Assembly: GCA_022579005.1 (NCBI GenBank)
Contig: MU401477.1
Location: 1-64,000 of the forward strand
Length of the DNA stretch: 64,000 bases
Reading direction: 5' to 3'
DNA from: Poronia punctata
Lineage: Eukaryota; Ascomycota; Sordariomycetes; Xylariales; Xylariaceae
Shown here one piece after another: positions 54,605-64,000 of this stretch. Under the pieces are notes generated by a model that worked only from the letters and a program-made list of their open reading frames with translations, did not search any database and was not told the origin of the DNA. Each line of letters starts with the position of its first letter. The first letter of the stretch is position 1. Position numbers and translations under genes: made by a program.

Positions 54605-57600
54605 GATTCCGTCGTGGTAAGAGGAGGTACATACAAGCATAAGATGCCTCACAAAATATTCCTAGAATAAAAGTAGCTGATAATAACTCCCTATTGAACC
54701 TCTTTCCGTCCCATTTACTTTACTGCTCTGATGTCTCATCCGTCTCATATTGGCCCGTTCTTCTATCCTAGCGTCGACGGGCTCGGACCGGACTGGCCTT
54801 GCTTGACTCTGCTTCGTATGTCTTGTATTGCCCGGTCTACGAGAAGACACTCTCATGTTAGGTGTTGGCACGGTGGGCAGTACGTGACCGGGGCAACAGG
54901 TGGTATATCCAGCTCTGGTAGGGCTGTGACGCCCAAAATCAATAAAACAACCAAGGCTTGTTGGTTCTACTCGTAGACACTTGTAAAAGGTTGATAGAGC
55001 TTCCCCGGCCACATGACGGTTCGCGATGTCGTGCTCGCGACCCCTTAACGCCCTTTTGCTTTTTACTTGCTGTACACGTACGAGTACAGGAGGTATTCGG
55101 TTGCGACGGCTATCAGGCGGTGAAGGATACACCTAATGTGAGATTTGGCAAATTCTACTGTTGCCATCAAACCCAACATTGACCAACTTGCCCTACGTGA
55201 ACTCGTCATTCCTCAGCTAGACTAGATGGGACCTAATAAAGATGTTTGTTGGACGGGGCTAACATAACACACCAAATACAGTAAGTAGATCATCATATCT
55301 TGCCGAGAGTTTCAAAACCCAATACACTGGATAACACATCTAACAAAACCACGGTACTCTACCTTGCTAGTTTATCAAATAGTGTATAGTGTATATGAAT
55401 CTTGCATTTCACCTCATGTGGTCAACGGTGACCGATTTAGTATAGCACGATACTTACTCTACAAGCTAGACCGAGAAAAAAAAGAAAAAAAAAAGAAACT
55501 AAAGCGCAGTTGTGTACCTACGTGTATAGAGAGCCTAGTAACGGTAATAATTCCGCACTTCTTTTTCTTCTTCTTTTTGTTTAAGTTTGAGTTTGGTTTG
55601 GTTCACTACCCCTTCTTCTTCTTTCCCCTGTCAAATGCACAAATCGTTCGATTATATGTTTTGTGGCTTGGTTTTGGATTCGCGATAGGGTTAGGTTAGG
55701 TAGGTTAATCTGCACAGACGGGTACATGTATACGTACACGTTACAAAGAGGCTCTAACAGATACGTGTAGATAGTAGATAGATAGATAGATTAGTCTAAC
55801 ATCGGTAATCTGACATGAGGCTTAATCGATCGAACAGAACCTTGACCGAGCCAGTGCCAGCCAGGCTGACTTTTACATGTACCGTGTAAGGTGGGGGGGA
55901 TAGTGTTAAGGGGCAAAATAAGTAAGTAAGTAAGTAAATATTTTATTTAAAGAGACAAGAAACGATGTGGCCTTTTCTTTCTTTCTTTCGGTTTTGGACG
56001 TCATCGTAAAGATTTCAGGTTGTACTTGTACGTATAGGTTAGATATTTTGGGATGGAAAAGGGGAGGGGGGGTTCTATCATGTGATTATATTGAATTATG
56101 TGTACCTACATACTCCATACTAGTAGTAAAGATAAATGATTCTTGACGCATTGTTAGACTGCAAAGTAGTAGGTTAAACGGTTTTACTACCTACTTACTT
56201 TGTAAAGGTTACGGTAGGTAATAAGATGACGGATGTCTTGGCAATAGCAATGGGATTCTCAGGGTCTTTTTGCCTCTTTCTTGCATGTTACGTGTACGTG
56301 TACATGTATTGAATACCTACACTGTAACCTAGAGAGATATAGATATCAGCCTAGCACCGCGTAAGAGCTTAATTTGCCCACGTTTGCCATTGAGATATGT
56401 ATACGTACAAAGTACAAGTACAAATAAGGCTGCAAGATACCCACCTAACCTAGAAGATCACGCGGCTATCTATCTATCTTACCCTTGGGTCAGTCCGGCA
56501 TGTAAGTACGTACGTGTTAATATCGAAGAATAGGAAGGAGGGAGTAGATACGTAAACCTACGTGTACTAGTAAATACTCTCGACAGGCAACAGCATCTTC
56601 TGTTTATTGCCAACCTTTTGCTTTCCATGCTAAGACGAATATTCTCGTGTAGGTAGCTTAACGAGTAGGTAAATATGTCTACTTGTCATTAAACCCCTAC
56701 CTAAATTTCCGTCCCCAGAACCTGACCCCCTCCCCCCTCCCCTGTAAGAAGAAATCCACCTGGTCGGCGAACACTCATATCCCTGACATAGATATGCAAT
56801 AATAGGCAGATTGTATATACGTTACTATACGTACATCAACCCCAGTCATTAACAGGATCAAAAGGAAGCTTGGAAAGTACGTGTAGGTAAGATTTAAAGC
56901 GACGTAAGTAGGAAACCTGCGCCTTCTTGCCGACGTTGACAAGAAGTGGGTTCCTCACGTATACTTGTAGGTAAGTAAAAGAGTTCTAGATTTAGATACG
57001 AGTACATCAGCCTAGTCTAATCTCTCCTCTTTTAACGATTAGCGATATGCAAACCGGGGTTTCTCTCGGCGATTAGAAGTAGATACCAGCAAGTTCGATA
57101 CTACTACCTACTTACTTTTATCTACATAAGGTAAAGTATACCTAATGGCTAGTCTAGGTAAGGGCACAAGTGTCTACCTACTTTGCTCTACGTATATCAT
57201 CTCTTTAACGGCATGTAAAAGTTTACCAAGGAGGGAAACAAAAAGATCTGCGAATCAAGTGTCTAATAAATGCATGTACATATACATTAACGGCAATTTT
57301 ACCTAGTTAGGTTAGGTAGTTGGGAGTAGATAGGTATGTGTAGATCAAGGGGTTAGAAAAACGGAGGGAACGGTAAACATAAACAAACAAATATTCCGAT
57401 TTCTATTATATGCAAAGTAGCAGATTAACTTATATCAAGGTCTTATTATATAATATACATGGTTATTTTTGCAGTAATGTTTCCTTGAGACATATACATA
57501 CAAATAACTTTAAAATTTAAAGTTCCTTTTCTTTTCTTTGCCCTGTTCCCTGCCCTGTCGGCCATTTTGGCCATTCCTTGGCTTCTTTAACATGTCGGCG

Positions 57601-57640
57601 TTAAAATAAGTATACCTATCTACATGTACATCTCCTTGTC

Positions 57641-57677
<37 letters not shown>

Positions 57678-60600
57678 AGACTAGCACGGTAACCTCCCTT
57701 CCTAGACCTACAAGTACGTTAAAACATCCTACGCCTATCCCCTCCTTTTCTTTCCCTCGCCCGTATCGTATACAAGTACCTATATGTAGTTCGTCTCGTC
57801 TAGTCTAGCCCGCATAAAAAAAAAGGGGATACGATATCGTATACCTATAACCCCCATGCACAAGATCGGAATCTCACATGAAAAAAAAGAAATACAGATC
57901 TTCCCTTGCTTGTAAGACGCGAACCGGGAGGGGGGGAAAGGGGGGGGTGGGGGCGTAGAGTGGTAAGGTCTAAAAAAAAAAATCATAAAGAGCACCTGCC
58001 TGTCTTATGTATCACGACATTTTTTCATATATTGTTCTTTAACGCTCGTATTGGTTTAAATAAGTAAGGGTAAGGTAGGTACATAAGGTAATAGTAGTAT
58101 TTTATAAGTACAATGCGGGTTTATACTGATGTGTTGCTGTGATTAGCCGGTTTGATATTATTAACTTTTTTTTTATATATCTATCACCTTAATAAGATGT
58201 AACAGGAGGTAAGGTAAGGTAGGTAGAAAGAAAGGAAGAAGGCCGGAAAGCAATTGGTTGGGCTAGCACAATGACCGACCAACCACCTGACGGATCGACT
58301 AACGTTGAACCAGCGGCAAAATACCTTATGTGTTGTGTTCCGAGTGAGGGGGATAGGACAGGAGGGATGGAGGGGGGGAAAGAGGAGTTCAAAGCTAAAA
58401 CCTAGCATGGTTTCTGATTATTTTACCTATCTTTTATTTTGGTTTTCTTACTGCTCACTTCCTTTTCTTGTGGTCCGGGATATTCAATGCAACCGTCGTT
58501 CGATTATCCATAAATAAATAGATCGATAGGCCCTCTATAAACATTAAACCCCGAACACACATATGTATAGGTATATATGTACGTCTTGACTAGGTAGACT
58601 AGGACGCTTTTCGATAGACGATACGCTTATCACGTAACCTGACCTGTCAGCTTTTCTCTCCCCTCCCTTTCGCACTGGAGGTGATTACTTATGGTTGCCT
58701 GATGTAGGTAAGTTTTGTGATATAATACCGGAATATATTTACCTACCAATGTATCCTGACGAAATATAAAGAAACTGGTGTTCTAGACAAGAAATATACT
58801 AGTCTAGGCACCATTTTTCCAATCAACATTTCCTGCCTTTTCCCGGTGGCACGGCAGATACGGCGTTTAGATACATACCTTATGTTAGGTGGTTTGTGGG
58901 GCACGACGTACGTATTCCGCGTTTATTAATTAATCGATCACCGTTATAAAAAAAGAAACGACAAAAGGCTGAGGAAAGGACGAAATAGTATCAAGAGTGC
59001 GAGCGACGCATGATCACGTTCCAAGTTGCGTTCGGAGCTGTTTATAGTATGAGTCGAGGGGGGAAATATGACATGTTACTTGAATATTAAAAAAGAAAAG
59101 CGATAGTCCGTTGACCTGCGTTATTAGGGGTCCAGTTCATATGATGATACGTGTATTAGTGTATTAGTGTATGTGATATGTATCTGTATGTATTATAGCG
59201 TTGCCGGTTCCCTTGGATGGGATTTGACGGGTGGAAGGCGACGCGGAGAAGGGGCGTAGACGCGAGAGGGAAGATGGGGGAAATGACGGGAAGATTGAAG
59301 AGGGGCGCGCAGATGCATGCTGTTGCGTAGATTCGATAACGGCTTACCTGGCTTTAACATATGTACCTAGACTACACACATTATGTACCCTAGTTAGGTT
59401 AGGTACATATATGTACTTTATACAGTACAGACTTACTTCAATTGCACCTTCCAATGCCAGAACCTCTTCATCGTTTACCATGGCTTAGTAAGGGCGTGTA
59501 TGTGCGCGCGTGTGTGTGTGTGTGCCTGCCTTGTGGATGGATTCCTCGTCATTACGTCTTCAAAGTTACCCATCCATCCATCTGTCGGTTGTTCCTTTCT
59601 TTCTAGAAGTGAGGGAGATGGTGGCTAAAGATAAAAATGAGATCCTGCAATGCATCTAGGTAAGAGCGAGATGTTCCCGATCGCACTGCCCTGCTTTTGT
59701 CAAGGACCAGGCCTCGACAAATTTGGCGGGGCTCCCCCCCCTCCTTGGTAGTTTACATAGTAGATATACACGCACGCCTGGGATTTGGTGATATCTCGTG
59801 GTAAGGTGACCTAGTGGTATATGCAGCGGCGAACCAATGAGCCGGCCCAGCACCGAGCTGTTTCCCACCTTTGGCAACTCTTTTGCTACTTTCAGGTGTC
59901 ACTCTGCGAGCATCGGAGCAAGCCACAACGTCGCATCTGGTGTCCTGGAGGGTGACATGGAGATTTTCCAACGCATCGCCCATGTAGGTAAGCTGACAGC
60001 TAAAGCGCGATATGATGGGCCAAGCAAACGGCAGTGCATCCCAGCGGGTCCAAAACGATCGATCTTATGGGCTCGCTTACATGCTAGTTGGCGGCGTCTC
60101 CCGGGTTCCAGACAGATCGCCGAGGTTCTTTTGGACTTGGGATGGACCGCCGGGCATGGACATCAGGCCTAGCTCTGTTTCTCACGGCAGAACCAATAAA
60201 TCCGAGCCACGGGTATCTGTGGGATGGGGACTGTGCTTGATACAGCATGTGTGAGGCCAGGCAGAAATCACACAATCCTCACAGCCCTTGGAGCGGCTGG
60301 ATGACGCGCCGAGAGAAAGGATGGAATAGAATGCAGGCATACTAGTATGGTGCGCAATCGACCTCTCTAGAGTATAATAGGCCATACGCACGTATGTGCG
60401 TTTAAGGGATCGGCTCAAATCCTGTCTAGGTTCGTTATTCCTCGATACGGCTCGCGATAGCCGCTGTCAGATTGACCACGGGGTGGGCTGCAACGGTGGA
60501 CGAGCTGATGCACACTATCGTAGCACCGGGTACCATGCATAAGACCTACAATATACCTACGTACCCCGACACCATCCAATCCTGCGGCGGCGGCGGTAGT

Positions 60601-63600
60601 GCATCAGCAGCAGGGTAACCAGTATAATGACGGGAAAGCCAATGCCCAGAGGGGGAAAAACAATACATCGCCTGGCTGCATTGCTGGAGGTAACAAGCAC
60701 GCAAACACCATATTAGGTATAACGGCCACGACAGGCCATTCTTCCGTGCTTACAATTGACGCAAACCGAAATATATATCTGAGTCATCACGTCACCAGCC
60801 ACCCAACTCTTCCACCACATTAGGGCTTGACGATGGAGCAATTAGTTCTACCTTAAACGCGTCGTTAGTGTCGTGACTTATGCTTGACCGAACTGTCGCA
60901 GTCTCAACTTCTCGAGCAGATGCCGAGACAGAGCAGGCAGTTAACATGGGCCCGTCGTCGGCTTGTGCACACGGGGTGGGTTTTGACCTCGTGATGCCGG
61001 GATACAAATTCTCTCTCTCTTCCTTCTTTATCTAGCTTCGCTTCGTCTTCGCCCGAGTATCTCAGAGGGCGCGGTACCCCATCTCTGTCGACGCAGATTT
61101 TGAAACCTGCATCAAGCGCATGTCAATGCGTGTCCAAGTTTCAACGACATAATTTGCCCCTTCCATTGGCGCGTATACGCCGCGTGCGGGAATCCTACGA
61201 CTGGGGACTTGCGGGATCGGGCAAGACGCATCCAATCTCCACATCCCTGACCTTTGTCCAGCCCAAGTTCCATCGCCGACATGCCTGAGTCTAGAGCCCG
61301 AGGCAACGGCTTAACCTATTGTGGGGTTGTCCAACTTGTATCCAGCAACGGAAGCAGGATGGGTAAAGCGTACTCAAATGCTCCCAAATGCTGAGGGTGG
61401 ACAACTGTAGAAGGACGTCCGGTGGCCAAGGTAATCATGACTGGACGCCTATTGCATGGCACAGCCCGGTGTATCAAGATGTACTGGAGAGTTGCTTGCC
61501 GTTACATTTCCAGTTTGATACGAGGTTGGGTTAGGTGGGTAGGTATATCGTATCGTCGTGCGTGGGCGCCGGCACTTATGCGATCAGCGATCATAAGGCT
61601 CCAGTTTATGTACTAGGGGGGAAGAGTAATGTAAGATCTGCTACCTTAACAGGCATGTACCTACCTCATATACGTATCTAGGTTAGGTTTCTGTACTCGT
61701 AGTCTGCATACGTAAGTTCGTAGTGAGGTCCATCGATATGTACGAGTGGGCAGATAAAAAGTGTGGGCAGGTCTCCAGTTTGCCATACGAGCACTAGTCT
61801 CCCAAGACATCTTGAAACGGGAATCGCGCTTGTCAGAAACGGCAGCTGCCGGACTATACCGGTACCGCACAGAACTTACCCCTGATTTGTTTCTGAGTAG
61901 GTCCCGTGAATATCTCATAAAAATCGTAATAGGCACATATGCGGTAGGCGGAGAGCCCGTGTCTACATTAATCCAAGATATCTACTCGTAGCCAACCTGG
62001 CACCCATCTAGGAACAAAGTCCGGGTAGGGAAAAAAGCGGTGGTCAAATGCGACGCTCGGCGATCCTGGCGCCACCATCTTCTGGGCCTGATGGGTATGG
62101 ATCCAGATGAGGATCCCTCATTCCGTGACAGCCGTGCGACGTTTTGAGATCATGCCGGACTGTTGGGTCGATGCTTCGGACCCTCATTCCCGATGCGAAT
62201 AAGTTGCAAGTCACTAGGTTAGATTTTGGCGCCGTACATCCCCGTACACCTGTGCATTCTTAGTATGCCTTTCTAGTTCTACAGAATAGAGCAGGTGTTT
62301 GTAGGTGGTCCGATGTTCAAACTTGTGCCTTCGAATGAGTGGCCTGGGAGACTCTGCCTCGCATTAGTAAAGGGTGCAGTTCCGCAACTATTCATCCAAT
62401 AAGGCTTTATTTTCTCCTTGTAGACTGGTAAGGTTAGTTGGAAGATTATACGCGCACACAATACAACCAACAACATGATACGGTGTAGGATGGGCAAACA
62501 CTGTAAGGGCTGAAGACAAGAAGCTCCTAGGTTACCTAGTTGCCCTCGATAGTTTGTTGTGGATAGGTACCGTAGCTTGTGCTTTCCAGCAAAGGTTATG
62601 TTTTAGCGCAGGGGACATTGGTGAAAACGTGACAGGGGCGTGCAGATGTTGAACAAAACTTCGGATGCTGGTATTTGTTGTGTTCTCCTCGTTGCCCGTC
62701 AGTCCTGGCCCCCGGGTGACAGTGCATGCGTGTGGTCTGAGAGCAAACATGATGAAATCTTATGCTGTACACCGTGACTGCAAGTTTGACAGCTAAAGCC
62801 CCATGCTTCCTGATGAGATCGATGTTGCAGGAAGAAAGGTAATAAACGTTGTCGTGCGAGGTGATGCCACTCTACACTCTTGAATCATGAAAACTTTTGT
62901 AATTGTCTGCATTAGAGATTAGGAAACAGCCCGACGAACTGACTGACTGATTAACTGCCTGCATGCCATGAGCCGGCAAGGTCCTGCAGATAAATCCCAA
63001 GTGGGCAAGAAGCGAAGCCGCGGACGTCCCTGCCATCATTACCTTTTCGGCACGTGGACGCAAGTTCAGCGATCATTTATTCTACACGTACGAGTAATTA
63101 CTAGGTAGGTGCTGGTGAAGCACTACGTAGATGTCCCAGGGGTAGGATATTCAAGTGCTTCTCCCGGTGTGCTTCTCCAATCGTAGTAATATCAAGTCGT
63201 GCCTGCCTTATGCAACTGGTAGGTTTAACTAGACCTGTGTCGAAGTAGCGGGCAGTACGAACCTCGTGGTGACAAGGCTATTCTACTGTCTACCTAGCTC
63301 ATCTGCTACTCGTACGTTTATGTCCTTTGAGTATAATAAACCCATCGCTCCCTTGCCGGCTCAACAGGCCTGCTGGCTCAAGAGGATGCATTCCTAGGAG
63401 CATACAGTACAGAAGGTACATAAACATAAGACCACATCCCTTCTATGTAATTACACGTACTGTGTACATACACAGGTTCATTGTAATGCCGCGCCGACTT
63501 AACCTTACTGAGTAATGGGCCAAACCGTTTTCGGGGATTAGCATCAGATATGTGGTGCTATGTCTGGGCATAGTCCGCGTGGATATCCGCATGTACCTCG

Positions 63601-64000
63601 ATACATCTAGGGCCCGATATGATCCTTGTCGCCTGCCCGGGATGTGGAAGTAGAGCTGCGAGATGTGATATATTACAGTGGATTACTGGATCGGAGCCAA
63701 GACTCTCGCTTGTGGTGGGAAAAGGTGACAAGTTGCCAGTGACAGGGCTTACTAATGGAGAGATCGTCGCGTCCAATTTGTCGTTCTGAGGTGGCAGTAT
63801 TCCTGAATCGGATGTATATCCGGCAATCTGGGGCTCCATGTTCCGTCAAGACTTTCTAAAAGATTTCTACCGCGATGCTGTCCGCATAGGCTCCGATCAG
63901 TCGGCCGGGTGCTAAGATGTACAGATACAAGAAGCATCTTTGCTGACTCTGCCGTAGGTACATAATACATACGTGAGTAAGTGGTATATTCCACGTCCTG
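54605..64000. other. Nine-kilobase region without recognisable genes
   Basis: No supported gene. It contains many microsatellites and homopolymers: A-rich runs near 55475-55497, a GTAA run at about 55919-55936, poly(T) at 57644-57665 followed by GT repeats to 57677, and a GT run at about 59507-59522. It also holds frequent CCTACC/TAGGTA words. TACGAGTA/TACTCGTA copies lie at 54968, 55079, 56997, 61694, 61983, 63089 and 63307. The longest frames (about 110 codons) lack motifs. I found no tRNA, rRNA, telomere repeat or transposon protein. Confidence 0.5.
57644..57677. repeat. Poly(T) and (GT)n tract
   Basis: About 22 T followed directly by six GT units. A homopolymer next to a dinucleotide run can mark the tail of a retroposed copy on the minus strand, but no coding remnant was seen beside it. 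Confidence 0.85.

Noticed and set aside
55364..55699. 111-codon frame with a hydrophobic Phe-rich segment
   Set aside because: The hydrophobicity comes from TTC/TTT runs in pyrimidine-rich DNA; no family or promoter support.

Overview
The window looks like nuclear DNA of a filamentous ascomycete, probably a sordariomycete. The genes have short spliceosomal introns (mostly 57-125 nt) with GTRNGT donors, CTAAC/CTGAC branch sites and AG acceptors. The gene set includes a Zn(II)2Cys6 regulator, a fungal G-alpha subunit, a GH3 glucosidase and an ER DnaJ ending in HDEL. Genes are single copy and on both strands, and I see no operon or biosynthetic cluster. All exon structures were worked out by eye from splice signals and frame, and each spliced length is a multiple of three.

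Layout. 1-300 is AT-rich and looks decayed. 764-2850 (+) is a membrane-anchored Kelch protein. 3133-3420 (-) is a small CxxC protein. 4723-5778 (-) is a Nit2/NIT3-type omega-amidase. 6208-7157 (-) is a GAF-domain free-methionine-R-sulfoxide reductase with a start-codon-only exon and a 5-nt microexon. 7.2-12.5 kb has no recognisable gene apart from one coding-like fragment. 12576-14352 (+) is an SPX protein with a VTC1-like membrane tail. 16168-18705 (-) is a six-exon Zn2Cys6 regulator. 21579-24292 (-) is a membrane-anchored GH3 beta-glucosidase. 26082-27663 (-) is a G-protein alpha subunit. 27.7-36.4 kb is gene-poor and holds a Ty3/gypsy integrase remnant. 36473-39481 (-) is the spliceosomal helicase Prp2. 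40433-41816 (+) is Scj1. 42666-43772 (+) is a membrane-associated methyltransferase. 44123-45542 (-) is a disordered tandem-repeat protein. 47581-48135 (-) is a four-TM MARVEL-like protein. 49829-54604 (+) is a very large MFS-like transporter. 54.6-64 kb has no recognisable gene.

The most interesting locus is the transporter at 49829-54604. One reading frame of 1573 codons with a single standard intron is broken only twice, both times by TAG, and the frame stays coding-like beyond each stop. Candidate explanations are A-to-I editing of UAG to UGG (known from sexual development in Fusarium and Neurospora), programmed readthrough, unrecognised introns, or nonsense mutation. RNA reads would decide.

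Two other points stand out. The octamer TACGAGTA/TACTCGTA occurs 28 times by hand count against about two expected, and I found none in exons. The 5-nt microexon in the sulfoxide reductase gene restores the family motif NWVCNLSN exactly.
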